Shown here piece after piece: positions 42,698-51,810 of a stretch of DNA of 64,000 bases. The notes below the pieces were generated by a model. That model did not search any database. It saw only the letters and a program-made list of their open reading frames with translations, and was not told the origin of the DNA. Numbering within the stretch: the stretch's first letter is position 1; each line of letters starts with the position of its first letter. This DNA comes from Actinomycetota bacterium (GTDB taxonomy: Bacteria; Actinomycetota; Actinomycetes; S36-B12; CAIYMF01), in contig JAIUOK010000002.1 in NCBI GenBank assembly GCA_020161245.1, forward strand, positions 1 through 64,000, in the 5' to 3' direction. The position numbers and the translations under genes were made by a program.

Positions 42698-45670
42698 CTA
42701 GGTCGTCGTCCCTGGTGAGGGCGACGGCGACGCTGTGCTGGTCGGCGCTGGCGTGAGGCCGAGCTCGCGCTGGGCCGCGGCCGCCTCCTCGAGCGCACGC
42801 TGCAGACGTGCCTGCGCCTCGCCGTAGGCAGCGAAGTCGCCGTCCGCCAGCGCGGCCTGGCCGTCGGAGTAGGCGGCCTGGGCGTCGACGATGGCCTGGG
42901 CGAGCCGCTCCTCGGCCGACCCCGTGCCCGGGTTCGGCGTCGGAGTGGGCGTGCCGTTGCCGTTGCCGTTCCCGTTGCCGTTGCCGTTCCCGTTGCCCGA
43001 CGACCCGTCGTCGCCGAACACTGCCAGCAGCGCCTCGGGGAGGGTGTCCTCCATGGCCACCTTGTTGCCGAAGCCCACGAGCACCTTCTGCAGCAGCGGG
43101 TAGCCGTCGGCCCCGGTCGACCGGACGTACACCGGCTCGACGTAGAGCACGCCGCCGGCCACCGGCAGCGAGAGCAGGTTGCCGAGGTCGACCTGCGACT
43201 GGCCGTTGCGCCGCAGCAGCGAGAGCTGTGAGGCGACGGTGGGATCGGACTCGAAGTTGTTCTGCACCTGTGCCGGGCCCGGGATGCTCGTCGAGCTCGG
43301 CAGCTGCAGGACTCTGATCTTCCCGTAGTTCTCGCCGGGCTCGGAGTTCGCGGCCATGAACGCGGCCAGGGTCTGGCGGCGCTGCGGGGCGTACGTCGTC
43401 GTCAGGGAGAACGCGGGGTCGGCCGAGCCGGGCATCTGCACCTGCAGGTAGTACGGCGGCTGCGGCACGGCCGTGGCGGCCCGGGTCGGGTCGTTGGGCA
43501 CGTTCCAGAAGTCCTGGCCGCTGTAGAAGCCGCCGGGGTCGGTGACGTGGTAGCGGGCGAAGATCAGCCGCTGGACCTTGAAGATGTCCTCCGGGTAGCG
43601 CACGTGCGCGAGCACGCTCTCCGGCATGGCCGACTTCGGCTGCACGGTGCCGGGGAAGATCTTCTCCCAGGTCTGCAGCAGCGGGTCGCTCTCGTCCCAG
43701 GCGTAGAGCGTCACGGTGCCGTCGTAGGCGTCGACCGTGGCCTTGACCGAGTTGCGGATGTAGTTGATCTGCGAGCGCGGCTGCGGCGCGAGGTTGGACG
43801 AGCGCTGCGAGACGGCGTCGGTCGTCGCGTCACTGAACGGCACCTGCGTCGCGTTCGGGTAGCGATCGGTCGTCGTGTACGCGTCGACGATCCACTTGAC
43901 GCGGCCCTCGACGACCACGGGGTACGGGTCGGCGTCGACGGTGAGCCACGGCGCGACCTTCTCGACGCGGTCGCGCGGGTCGCGCACCTCGAGGATGCGC
44001 GAGTCCTCGTTGACGAGGTCCGAGAGCAGGATGTTCGGCTCCTGGTACTTCGCCGCGAACAGCACCCGGTTGATCGGCGAGCCGACGGGCACGCCGCCGG
44101 AGCCGGTGTAGGTGTAGGTCGCCTGGCCGTTGGGGGCCTGGTCGTCGGGGTAGTCGAGCTCGCGGTTCGGCGCGCCGTCGGGGGCGCCCACGATCGAGTA
44201 CGCCGGCGAGTTCTCGCCGAAGTAGATGCGCGGCTGCTCGACGTCGAGCAGGCCGGCGGGCGGCAGGTTCTGCTCGAAGAACGAGGGCTTGCCGTCGGAC
44301 TGCACGGTGTTGTCGTAGGCCGCGACGACGCCGAAGCCGTGCGTGTAGATGACGTGGTCGTTGGTCCAGTTGCGCTGCGACGCCGGGATGCCCTCGAGGT
44401 TGAGCTCGCGGACGGCGATGGTCGTGCCGCGGACGGTGCCGTCGAGGTCGTACCGGTCGACGTCGAGGGAGTCCGGGAACTGGTAGAACGCGCGGAACTG
44501 CTGCAGAGCCTGGAAGGTCGGCGACACGATGGCGGGGTCGAGCAGGCGGACGTTGCGGATCGTGCCCTCGCTCGCGGCGAGCGCCTCCGGCGTCGCGTCG
44601 TCGGCAGCGGCGTACGGGGTGACCTCGACGTCGGACAACCCGTACGAGGCCCGTGTCGCATCGATGTTGCGCTGGATGTACGGCGCCTCGCTCACGAGCT
44701 CGTTCGGGCGCACCTGCACCGACTGCACGAACTGCGGGTAGATCGAGCCGACGAGCAGGGCGGAGCCGACGAGCAGCACGAGGCTGGTGATCGCCAGGGT
44801 GCCGGCGCTGCGGAAGGCCGCGATGAAGAACAGCAGGGCGCAGATCAGCGAGATCCACGTGAGGATCGTCAGACCCGGCAGCACGGCCTTGACGTCCTTG
44901 TAGGTCAGGCCTGTCACGAAGTCGTCGGTCGACAGTGTGAGCTCGTAGCGGTCGAACCAGTACGAGACGGCCTTGAGCAGGACGAAGACGCCGACGAGCA
45001 CCATGAGGTGCGCCTGGGCCGCACGGCTGAAGCGGTCGTCGGCGGGCTGCAGGCGCACGCCGCCGTAGATGTAGTGGACGACGAGCGCCGCGACGAACGA
45101 CAGCGTGACCGCGGCGAACAGGAAGCCGAGCACGAACCGGATGAACGGCAGGGTGAAGACGTAGAAGCCGACGTCGAGGCCGAACTGCGGGTCGGTGACG
45201 CCGAAGTCGGTCGCGTTGCGCCACTCGAGCCAGGTCTGCCACTCCGCCGTCGCGCTGACCCCGGCGAGCAGCCCGAGGAACACGGGGATGCCGATGCCGA
45301 GGAACCGGCGCACCGGGTCGAGGGCCATCCGGTAGCGCTCGAGGCTCTGCTGCTCCGGGGACATCGGACGGAACACCGGCCGGAGACGGTGGGCCAGCCA
45401 CATGTTGAACCCGACGATGATCGCCATCGCGCCGCCGAACATGAGCAGCATCGCGATCCGTGCCCACAGCTGCGTGGTGAACACGCTGCTGGCGTCGACC
45501 GACCGGTACCAGAGCAGGTCGGTGTAGAAGCCGGTGAAGATCACGAAGGCGAGGAGCAGCACGCCGAGCACCACGAGCGTGGTGAGCAGCGTGCGGCTGC
45601 GGCGGCCCGGGGGCTCGGCGACAGCCACGCGGGGATCGCGGGGCCGGCCGGGGGGCGAGTCGAACGTCAC
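42698..45670 (-). CDS. UPF0182 family membrane protein
   Basis: A 990-residue protein with about seven N-terminal membrane helices (residues 25-345), a large extracytoplasmic domain and an acidic, Ala-rich C-terminus. It matches UPF0182 (Rv3193c-type) proteins of unknown function. A GN dipeptide repeat and a Thr/Pro stretch precede the C-terminal helix. GTG 45670 is chosen because TAGGGT (45678-45683) lies exactly 7 bases upstream, the pattern of a leaderless actinobacterial transcript. It is divergent from the PPA1309-family gene. Confidence 0.88.
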   Translation of the reverse strand: MTFDSPPGRPRDPRVAVAEPPGRRSRTLLTTLVVLGVLLLAFVIFTGFYTDLLWYRSVDASSVFTTQLWARIAMLLMFGGAMAIIVGFNMWLAHRLRPVFRPMSPEQQSLERYRMALDPVRRFLGIGIPVFLGLLAGVSATAEWQTWLEWRNATDFGVTDPQFGLDVGFYVFTLPFIRFVLGFLFAAVTLSFVAALVVHYIYGGVRLQPADDRFSRAAQAHLMVLVGVFVLLKAVSYWFDRYELTLSTDDFVTGLTYKDVKAVLPGLTILTWISLICALLFFIAAFRSAGTLAITSLVLLVGSALLVGSIYPQFVQSVQVRPNELVSEAPYIQRNIDATRASYGLSDVEVTPYAAADDATPEALAASEGTIRNVRLLDPAIVSPTFQALQQFRAFYQFPDSLDVDRYDLDGTVRGTTIAVRELNLEGIPASQRNWTNDHVIYTHGFGVVAAYDNTVQSDGKPSFFEQNLPPAGLLDVEQPRIYFGENSPAYSIVGAPDGAPNRELDYPDDQAPNGQATYTYTGSGGVPVGSPINRVLFAAKYQEPNILLSDLVNEDSRILEVRDPRDRVEKVAPWLTVDADPYPVVVEGRVKWIVDAYTTTDRYPNATQVPFSDATTDAVSQRSSNLAPQPRSQINYIRNSVKATVDAYDGTVTLYAWDESDPLLQTWEKIFPGTVQPKSAMPESVLAHVRYPEDIFKVQRLIFARYHVTDPGGFYSGQDFWNVPNDPTRAATAVPQPPYYLQVQMPGSADPAFSLTTTYAPQRRQTLAAFMAANSEPGENYGKIRVLQLPSSTSIPGPAQVQNNFESDPTVASQLSLLRRNGQSQVDLGNLLSLPVAGGVLYVEPVYVRSTGADGYPLLQKVLVGFGNKVAMEDTLPEALLAVFGDDGSSGNGNGNGNGNGNGNGTPTPTPNPGTGSAEERLAQAIVDAQAAYSDGQAALADGDFAAYGEAQARLQRALEEAAAAQRELGLTPAPTSTASPSPSPGTTT
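42954..42995. repeat. Seven tandem 6-bp repeats inside the UPF0182 gene
   Basis: Seven units of CCGTTG or CCGTTC encode alternating Gly-Asn residues in the linker near the UPF0182 C-terminus. The tract is likely to vary in unit number between strains, always in frame. Confidence 0.85.
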
Positions 45671-45821
45671 GACCCGAACCCTACGTGGCGGGGCATCGTC
45701 AGGCCTTTCCTGGCGTCGGCAGCACGTCGGCACCGCCAGGACGGCGGTCCCCCGTGAGCCCGGGCACCCGTCGAGAGGACGGCGTCCGGAGGTGTGGTCG
45801 GGACGGGGCAGAATCACGCCT

Positions 45822-46427
45822 GTGACGAGCGACGACTCCGCCCCCATGGCCTCCGACGATCAGGCGGCGGCCGCCGTTCCCGGCCACGATCACGCCCGGG
45901 TCACGGCTGCGCAGGCCGGGCTGCGGCTGCTCGAGCTCGTCCGCGAGGTCGAGAAGCACGTGGCCTCCGACGGGTGGGACCAGAACCCGCGCCTGTTCGC
46001 CCTCGCCAGCACCGCCGAGCTGGTGCGGCTCGAGCCCGAGCTCGCCGAGGCCCTCGGGGCCGCGGCCGAGGACCCGGCGTCGCTGACGCCGATCGAGCAG
46101 GAGGAGGTCGACCACAGCCGTCCGCTCGACGACGTCCTCGCGACGACTATGTGGCCCGACGAGGTGCGCGGGGCCGCGCTCGTGCTCGAGCGGCTCATGC
46201 TGCCGCCGGACGCCGAGGCGTCGCTGCCCGACGACCGCGCCGAGCTCGAGGCCGCCGCTGCGGCGCACCCGCAGCGCCAGGACGTGCGGATGGCCGTGGT
46301 CGTCACCCGCGACGGCGGCTCGATGTGCGCGGTGCGGATGCGCTCCCACGACACCGACGACCAGGTGCTCACGGGCGAGTCGCTCGTCCCGGGCCTCGTC
46401 GACGCCCTCCGCGCCACCCTCGCCTAG
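45822..46427 (+). CDS. PPA1309 family protein
   Basis: A 201-residue soluble acidic protein matching the PPA1309 family of actinobacteria (unknown function). Recognisable parts are SDGWDQNPRLFALASTAELVR and MWPDEVRGAALVLERLMLPP. The GTG at 45822 is preceded at 7 bases by CAGAAT, consistent with a leaderless start; ATG 45846 is an alternative. It is usually found next to the UPF0182 gene, as here. Confidence 0.82.
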   Translation: MTSDDSAPMASDDQAAAAVPGHDHARVTAAQAGLRLLELVREVEKHVASDGWDQNPRLFALASTAELVRLEPELAEALGAAAEDPASLTPIEQEEVDHSRPLDDVLATTMWPDEVRGAALVLERLMLPPDAEASLPDDRAELEAAAAAHPQRQDVRMAVVVTRDGGSMCAVRMRSHDTDDQVLTGESLVPGLVDALRATLA

Positions 46428-46438
46428 CCAGGTCCGCA

Positions 46439-46500
46439 CGAGTAACTGGCGTTGTTATCGCTTTCCGGGCCCGGAAACCGATGACAACGCCAGTTACTCG
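46439..46500. repeat. 62-bp near-perfect palindrome between convergent genes
   Basis: Arms 46439-46460 and 46479-46500 are inverted copies with one mismatch, and the centre (TTTCCGGGCCCGGAAA) is itself palindromic. It lies between the PPA1309-family gene and the protease gene stops. It may be a two-way terminator, although it has no T run and contains AT-rich stretches unlike the other hairpins nearby. It may instead be a small repeated element. Confidence 0.8.
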
Positions 46501-46506
46501 CGACGC

Positions 46507-47565
46507 TCAGGGGGTGCAGGCGGTGACGGGCTTGCCGGCGGCGTAGGCCTCGACGGCGGCCACGGCGTCGTCGAGGGTGGTCACCTTGGCGATCTCCAGG
46601 CCGGACGGGATGCCGTTGGCGAGCGCCTCGGCGCAGTTCTGCTCGGGCACGAGGAACAGCGTGGCGCCGGAGTCGCGGGCGCCGTTGAGCTTCTGCGTGA
46701 TGCCGCCGATGGGCCCGACCGTGCCGTCGGGGTCGATGGTGCCGGTGCCGGCGATGTGCTTGCCCTCGGTGAGCGCGCCCGGCGTCAGCAGGTCGACGAT
46801 GCCGAGGCTGAAGAACAGGCCCGCGCTGGGGCCGCCGACCGTCGACAGCGTCACGTCGACGTCGAAGGGCGCCTCGTACGTGACGCCGATCGTGATGCCC
46901 ATGAAGGCCCGCTCGGGCTTCTCGGGGTTGGTGGTCGTGACGATCTGCTCGGTGAGCTTCGAGCCGTCGCGGTCGACGACGACGGCCACGGTCTCGCCGG
47001 GCCTCACGTCGTCCATCGCCCTGGTGACGTCCTCCGGCGTGGTGACCGGGTCGCCGTCCACCTCGAGGATCTGATCGCCCGGCTCGAGCTTGCCGTCGGC
47101 CGGCGAGCCGGTGATGACCGACGACACGATGGTGATCTCGGTGACCGGCTCGTCCAGGTAGCCCGCGGCCGCCGCGACGGCGGTGGCGGTCGAGTCGCTG
47201 AACAGGCGGGCGTTCTCCTGGGAGACGTCCTCGTCGCTGATGTCGTCGGGGTAGAACGCCTCGCGGGGCAGGACGCGCACCGCGGGGTCGAGCCAGCCGG
47301 TGATCAGCCGCAGCGGGAGCACGCCGCTGTCGGGGCCGCCGCGCTCGCTCACCGTCGTCATGTCGAGCTGGCCCTCGGTCGGGTAGGTCGTCGCGCCGGA
47401 GACCTTGAGGAGCGGCTGGCCGTTGACGTCGCCGATCACGTTGTACGTGGGGCCGGGCGAGAGCTCGAGGAACGGCAGCGGGACGACGGCGACGACGGCG
47501 GCGAGGACGACGCCCACGCCGACCGCGGCCGAGCGCCACAGCGCCCGGCGACGGGCGAGGCTCAC
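46507..47565 (-). CDS. PDZ and Lon (S16)-type protease, YlbL-like
   Basis: A 352-residue membrane-anchored serine protease. One N-terminal helix (about residues 12-32) is followed by a PDZ domain (about 135-215) and an S16 domain with the Ser-Lys dyad S247 (GGPSAG) and K292 (GGITQK). It corresponds to the Rv3194c-type gene next to UPF0182. The substrate is unknown. The GTG at 47565 follows the small membrane-protein gene by 7 bases. Confidence 0.9.
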   Translation of the reverse strand: MSLARRRALWRSAAVGVGVVLAAVVAVVPLPFLELSPGPTYNVIGDVNGQPLLKVSGATTYPTEGQLDMTTVSERGGPDSGVLPLRLITGWLDPAVRVLPREAFYPDDISDEDVSQENARLFSDSTATAVAAAAGYLDEPVTEITIVSSVITGSPADGKLEPGDQILEVDGDPVTTPEDVTRAMDDVRPGETVAVVVDRDGSKLTEQIVTTTNPEKPERAFMGITIGVTYEAPFDVDVTLSTVGGPSAGLFFSLGIVDLLTPGALTEGKHIAGTGTIDPDGTVGPIGGITQKLNGARDSGATLFLVPEQNCAEALANGIPSGLEIAKVTTLDDAVAAVEAYAAGKPVTACTP

Positions 47566-47572
47566 GCGGGGG

Positions 47573-47815
47573 TCACCGGCCGTCGGGCTCGGCGAGCTGC
47601 GCGGCGTCGGGGTCGCCGTCGCGGCGGGCGCCGGCGCCCGTGCCGGTGCGGCGCAGCGGAGGCATCGGCTTCTCCATGGCCTCGCGGAAGCGGGCCATCT
47701 CCTCCATGCCCTGGGCGGCGTCGACCGGCTTGGGGTCGCGGCTGCGCCAGACCATCCAGGCCAGGCCGAGGAGCAGACCCGCGAGCGGGATCAGCAGCCA
47801 GCCGAGGACCTCCAT
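47573..47815 (-). CDS. Small single-pass membrane protein, 80 residues
   Basis: An N-terminal helix (LLIPLAGLLLGLAWMVW, residues 6-23) and a polar tail with an EEMARFREAMEKPMPPLRRT stretch. The ATG is preceded at exactly 7 bases by TATCCT (47823-47828), the pattern of a leaderless transcript. It is the first gene of a two-gene operon with the protease. The function is unknown; it may be a partner or substrate of that protease. Confidence 0.75.
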   Translation of the reverse strand: MEVLGWLLIPLAGLLLGLAWMVWRSRDPKPVDAAQGMEEMARFREAMEKPMPPLRRTGTGAGARRDGDPDAAQLAEPDGR

Positions 47816-47883
47816 GGCAGGAAGGATACGGCCCCACGGCCCGGCAGCCCTCCCCGGTTCGCCCGGCGGGACGCGTCAGGGAC

Positions 47884-47932
47884 TCGCTCCGGATGGGTCA
47901 GCGACGGCTATCGGCGTCGCTCACCCCTCCAG
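47884..47932. repeat. Dispersed palindromic intergenic repeat, copy 1
   Basis: This segment and 59411-59459 are nearly identical over 49 bases; the 40-base core has two differences. The core folds as GGGTSAGCGACG...CGTCGCTCACCC, a 12-bp stem with an 8-base loop. Here one arm has a mismatch. Both copies lie in intergenic sequence. Confidence 0.85.
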
Positions 47933-47941
47933 ATCGAGCCG

Positions 47942-49063
47942 TCAGCGGCCGCGGGCGCGGCGGGCGGCGCGGACGAAGGCCGCCGCGCCCAGGACGGCCA
48001 CGGTGGCGCCGGCGGCCGAGGCGCCCGCCACGGCGGCGTCGCGCTTGCCGAGCCGGCGGCCCGCCACAGCGCGGTCGCCGGCAACCTCGTCGAGGACGGC
48101 CTGCAGGCACGACTCGTTGGTGTGCTCGGGGCGCCAGCCCGCGGCGCGCAGCCGAGACGAGGGCACGACGAGCGGGTGCATGACGTAGGCGAGCTCGCTG
48201 GCGGGAGCCGGGGTGACGCCCACACGGTGCAGACGCTCCGCGGTCGTGAGCGCCAGCGCCGCCGGCAGCTCGACCCGCTTGAGGCCCGAGATCTCCTCGA
48301 TCCGGCGCTGGTCGAGGTAGCCGTCGGACCCTGCCGTGAGCACCTGGGCCGCCGCCGCGCCCGACGCCGCGAGCGCCAGCGCCGTGGCCAGGTCGTCGAC
48401 GTGGCAGAACTGCCAGGCGGGCGAGGTGTCCTTGACGACGAGCAGGCGGGGCGACGCGAAGTGGCGCGTCACGATGGTGTCGACGCCGGGGCCCACCAGC
48501 GGCGCCGGACGCACGACCACGACGTCGAGTCCCGGGTGGACGCGGCGGGCGTCCTCGGCCACGCGCTCCATCTCGAGCAGGTCGGCCATGATCCCCTCGG
48601 GCACGGCCTGCAGGGGCGCGTCCTCGTCGAGGGGCACGGGGTTGTCGGCCAGGGCGCCGTACACCTGCGCGCTGGTCACGAGCACGACCCGCGGCACTCC
48701 CGCGGCGGCTGCGGCGGTGACCACGGTCTGGGTGCCGCGCACGTTGAGAGCCGAGCGCTCAGCCGGCGGGGTGTCGAGGCTCCAGTCGACGGCGAGGTGC
48801 ACGACGGCGTCGGCGCCGGTGAGGCGCTGCACGAGCACGGGGTCGCGCACGTCGCCGATCCGCCAGGTGACGCCCTCCGCGCTGCCGCGCCGGACGTCGT
48901 AGGCGACGACCTTCGCGACATCGGGCGACTCCACGAGGCGCGCGCACAGGGCTGTGCCGATGACTCCGGCGGCCCCGGTGACGACCACGGTCCGGCCCTT
49001 GGCGCGGGAACTTCTGCGGCCGTTCGCCGCAGGCGTAGGGCGCTGCGCCCGCGCACCCGTCAC
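47942..49063 (-). CDS. NAD-dependent epimerase/dehydratase-type SDR protein
   Basis: A 373-residue extended SDR. The N-terminal dinucleotide fold has VVVTGAAGVIGTAL (about residues 26-39), then LTGADAVVHLAVDWS, and SAQVYG in the active-site region. The Lys of the usual YxxxK is not present (YGALAD), so catalysis may differ or be absent. A C-terminal hydrophobic helix (about 345-365) with an Arg-rich end suggests membrane attachment. The start GTG has GAGGAG upstream. It is divergent from the DUF2342 gene. Confidence 0.8.
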   Translation of the reverse strand: MTGARAQRPTPAANGRRSSRAKGRTVVVTGAAGVIGTALCARLVESPDVAKVVAYDVRRGSAEGVTWRIGDVRDPVLVQRLTGADAVVHLAVDWSLDTPPAERSALNVRGTQTVVTAAAAAGVPRVVLVTSAQVYGALADNPVPLDEDAPLQAVPEGIMADLLEMERVAEDARRVHPGLDVVVVRPAPLVGPGVDTIVTRHFASPRLLVVKDTSPAWQFCHVDDLATALALAASGAAAAQVLTAGSDGYLDQRRIEEISGLKRVELPAALALTTAERLHRVGVTPAPASELAYVMHPLVVPSSRLRAAGWRPEHTNESCLQAVLDEVAGDRAVAGRRLGKRDAAVAGASAAGATVAVLGAAAFVRAARRARGR

Positions 49064-49093
49064 CGTGCAGCTCCTCTGGTTACCGTGGACGGC

Positions 49094-49153
49094 ATGACCG
49101 CCGTACCGCGCCCCATCCTGCCCCAGCGCGCCGGGAAGGGAGCAGCCCGATGA
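49094..49153 (+). CDS. 19-residue upstream ORF coupled to the DUF2342 gene
   Basis: ATG 49094 follows TACCGT (49081-49086) by exactly 7 bases, the leaderless pattern. The ORF (MTAVPRPILPQRAGKGAAR) ends at a TGA that overlaps the ATG of the metalloprotease gene. The protease would then be translated by coupling from this leader. There is no direct proof of expression. Confidence 0.5.
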   Translation: MTAVPRPILPQRAGKGAAR

Positions 49154-50532
49154 GCGGCAACCTGCCTTTCGGCTTCACGCCGCCCGGCGACGGCGACGAC
49201 TCCGACGGCGGCTCCGGCGGCCAGAACCCGTTCGGGTTCGGCGGCGCGGGCGGCCCCGGCGGCTTCGACATGGCGCAGCTCGGCGAGGCGCTGCAGCAGC
49301 TCGGCCGGATGATGAGCACGGGCGGCGGCGACGCCGGTCCCGTCAACTGGGACCTCGCCCGCGACGGCGCCCGCCAGCTCGTGGTGCAGGAGGGCGACCC
49401 GTCGGTCAACGCCACGGAGCGCCGCGAGGTGGAGGCCGCGCTCGACCTCGCCTCGCTCTGGCTCGACCCGGTCACCTCGTTCCCGGCCACGGCGTCGGGC
49501 GGCGGCGCGTGGAGCCGCAGCGAGTGGATCGAGGCGACGCTGCCCTCGTGGAAGCGGATCGTCGAGCCCGTAGCGGTGCGCGCCAACGACTCGATGGCCT
49601 CGTTCATGCCGCAGAGCGGCCTGCCCGAGGGCCTGCCGCCCGAGCTCATGCAGATGGCCGGCCCGATCATGGGCATGGCCAAGCAGATGGGCGCGATGAT
49701 GTTCGGCACCCAGCTGGGCCAGGCCCTCGGCACGCTGTCGGGCGAGGTGCTCGGCGCCGCCGACGTCGGCATCCCGCTCACCGACGACGGCCGCGCGTTC
49801 CTGCTGCCGCGCAACGTGGCCGCGTTCGGCTCCGGCCTCGGCGTCGCCGACGACGAGGTGCGCCTCTACGTCGCGCTGCGCGAGTCGGCGGCCCAGCGCC
49901 TGTTCGCCCACGTGCCGTGGCTGCGGTCGCAGCTCACCGCCGCGGTCGAGGCCTACGCCGCGGGCATCCACATCGACCAGGACAAGATCGAGGAGGCCGC
50001 GCGCTCGGTCGACCCCAACAACCCGGCGAGCCTGCAGGAGGCCATCGCGTCCGGCGTGTTCGTCCCCGACGACACCCCCGAGCAGAAGGCCGCGCTCGCG
50101 CGCCTCGAGACCCTGCTGGCGCTCGTCGAGGGCTGGGTCGACGACGTCGTGTCGCACGCCGTCGCCGGGCGCCTGCCCTCGGCCGACGCGCTGCGCGAGG
50201 CCATGCGCCGCCGCCGTGCCACCGGCGGACCGGCCGAGAAGACCTTCGAGACCCTTGTGGGCCTCGAGATGCGGCCGCGGCGCCTGCGCGAGGCGGCGCA
50301 GCTGTGGGACGCGATCCGCGAGGCCCGCGGGCCCGAGGGCCGCGACCAGCTCTGGGACCACCCCGACCTGCTCCCGCACGGCGAGGACCTCGACGGCGAC
50401 GAGGCCATCGCGGCGTTCGTCGAGCGCTCCAAGCCCCTCGACCTCTCCGAGCTAGACGCGACGCCGCCGGCGCAGGAGCCCGCGGGCGACGAGGGCACGG
50501 ACGACCAGCCCGAGGGCGGCCCGGCCTCGTGA
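49150..50532 (+). CDS. DUF2342 zinc-dependent metalloprotease-like protein
   Basis: A 460-residue protein matching the DUF2342 family (Rv3195-type). The Gly/Asp-rich N-terminus is disordered-looking and a proline/acid-rich C-terminus follows residue 430. The central helical domain includes LYVALRESAAQRLFAHVPWL and HIDQDKIEEAARSVDP. The family was noted beside F420-biosynthesis genes and is annotated as a zinc-dependent metalloprotease, but here a canonical HExxH is not evident. It overlaps the NUDIX gene by four bases. Confidence 0.85.
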   Translation: MSGNLPFGFTPPGDGDDSDGGSGGQNPFGFGGAGGPGGFDMAQLGEALQQLGRMMSTGGGDAGPVNWDLARDGARQLVVQEGDPSVNATERREVEAALDLASLWLDPVTSFPATASGGGAWSRSEWIEATLPSWKRIVEPVAVRANDSMASFMPQSGLPEGLPPELMQMAGPIMGMAKQMGAMMFGTQLGQALGTLSGEVLGAADVGIPLTDDGRAFLLPRNVAAFGSGLGVADDEVRLYVALRESAAQRLFAHVPWLRSQLTAAVEAYAAGIHIDQDKIEEAARSVDPNNPASLQEAIASGVFVPDDTPEQKAALARLETLLALVEGWVDDVVSHAVAGRLPSADALREAMRRRRATGGPAEKTFETLVGLEMRPRRLREAAQLWDAIREARGPEGRDQLWDHPDLLPHGEDLDGDEAIAAFVERSKPLDLSELDATPPAQEPAGDEGTDDQPEGGPAS

Positions 50533-51062
50533 CGCTGCACGACGACGTCCGCGCGGTCCTCACGGCGTGGACGCCGCCGTCGGACGCCCAGGCGGTCCTG
50601 CGCGACGGCTACGTCGCGTTCCTCGACGAGCACGACGACGCCACCTGGCGCGCCTGCGTGCCCGGCCACATCACGGCGTCGGCCCTCGTGCTCTCGCACG
50701 ACCGCCGCGAGGTGCTGCTCACGCTGCACCCGAAGGTCGGGAAGTGGCTGCAGATGGGCGGCCATTGCGAGCCCGGCGACGCCGGCGTCCGCGACGCCGC
50801 GGCGCGCGAGGCGCTCGAGGAGAGCGGCATCCCCGGCCTGCTCATCGGCGACGAGCCGGTGCAGCTCGACCGCCACCGCGTCACCTGCCACGGCGGCAGC
50901 GACCACCTCGACATCCAGTACGTGGCGCTCGCGCCGGAGGGTGCCGAGCACGTCATCAGCGACGAGTCGCTCGACCTCGCGTGGTTCCCCGTCGACGCCC
51001 TGCCCGATCTCACCGACGACGCCCTGCGCCGCCTGCTCGCCGCCGCCCTCCGCCGAGACTGA
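50529..51062 (+). CDS. NUDIX hydrolase
   Basis: A 177-residue hydrolase. The NUDIX box runs from GGHCEPGD through REALEESGI (about residues 77-101). It should cleave a nucleoside diphosphate linked to another moiety; the substrate is not predictable. The GTG start is coupled to the DUF2342 gene (GTGA). A strong terminator follows. Confidence 0.88.
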   Translation: MTLHDDVRAVLTAWTPPSDAQAVLRDGYVAFLDEHDDATWRACVPGHITASALVLSHDRREVLLTLHPKVGKWLQMGGHCEPGDAGVRDAAAREALEESGIPGLLIGDEPVQLDRHRVTCHGGSDHLDIQYVALAPEGAEHVISDESLDLAWFPVDALPDLTDDALRRLLAAALRRD

Positions 51063-51090
51063 TCCCGTGGCGGTGTCAGCACGCCCATAA

Positions 51091-51117
51091 CCCCCGCACG
51101 GTCCGTCCGAGCGGGGG
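51091..51117. terminator. Two-way terminator hairpin
   Basis: CCCCCGC (51091-51097) pairs with GCGGGGG (51111-51117). It lies between the convergent NUDIX and YgjP-like genes. Confidence 0.6.
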
Positions 51118-51120
51118 GCC

Positions 51121-51810
51121 TCAGAACAGGGTCGGGCCGTCGGGTTGCGGCGCCCTCGGCCGGCGAGGCCCAGGATGCGCGGCCTCCCGGACGTCGGCGT
51201 CCCGTACGTCGGCGGCGGGGCCCGGCTCGGGCGCCATGTGGCCCTCGGGGTCGTCGACGTCGCCGGCCTCGTCGCGGTGCAGGCCCTGACCGGTCGCGTG
51301 GTCGACGCCGGCGAGGAAGGCCCGGGCCTCGAGCAGGCGCGGGTAGCGCTGCATCCACGCCTCGAACTGCGGGCCGTGGTCGCTCACGAGCAGGTGTACG
51401 AGCTCGTGCAGCAGCACGTAGTCGACGACGTACTCGGGCATGGCGACAAGGCGGTCGGAGAGCCGGATGCTGCGGTCGACCGGCGTGCAGGAGCCCCAGC
51501 GGCGGCGCTGGTTGGAGACGAACCGCACGGTGGCCGGCTCGGCCCGGCCGTCGAGGTAGCGCCGGGAGAGCTGCTGCGCGCGGGCCATCAGCTCGGCGTC
51601 GGAGCGACGGCCCCGCATCTCGCGGGCCTGCAGCCGGCCCACGAGCTCGTCGACGTAGGGCTTGATGTCGGCGCGCGCCATCCGGTGCGGCACGACGACG
51701 ATCGTGCGGCCGTCCTCGCGGTAGGCCGTGACGCTGCGGCGGCGCCGCGTGCTGCGGCGCACCTCGACGTCCGGCGGCAGGCCGGGGATCTCGACGACGT
51801 GCTGGCTCAT
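51121..51810 (-). CDS. YgjP/DUF45-family zinc metallopeptidase
   Basis: A 229-residue protein. The zinc site is HELVHLLVSDHG (HExxH plus a third His), and RRRWGSC is the conserved segment before it, both typical of the YgjP family. An acidic C-terminal tail of about 60 residues is poorly conserved. The role is unknown. ATG 51810 is chosen; the open frame extends further upstream without homology. Confidence 0.85.
   Translation of the reverse strand: MSQHVVEIPGLPPDVEVRRSTRRRRSVTAYREDGRTIVVVPHRMARADIKPYVDELVGRLQAREMRGRRSDAELMARAQQLSRRYLDGRAEPATVRFVSNQRRRWGSCTPVDRSIRLSDRLVAMPEYVVDYVLLHELVHLLVSDHGPQFEAWMQRYPRLLEARAFLAGVDHATGQGLHRDEAGDVDDPEGHMAPEPGPAADVRDADVREAAHPGPRRPRAPQPDGPTLF

Noticed and set aside
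42954-42995. Tandem repeat as a CRISPR array
   Set aside because: Six-base units without spacers, in frame and encoding Gly-Asn; it is a coding microsatellite.
43547-45757. 736-residue ORF antisense to UPF0182
   Set aside because: Arg/Val/Asp-rich shadow frame of a GC-rich gene, with no domain and no start signal.
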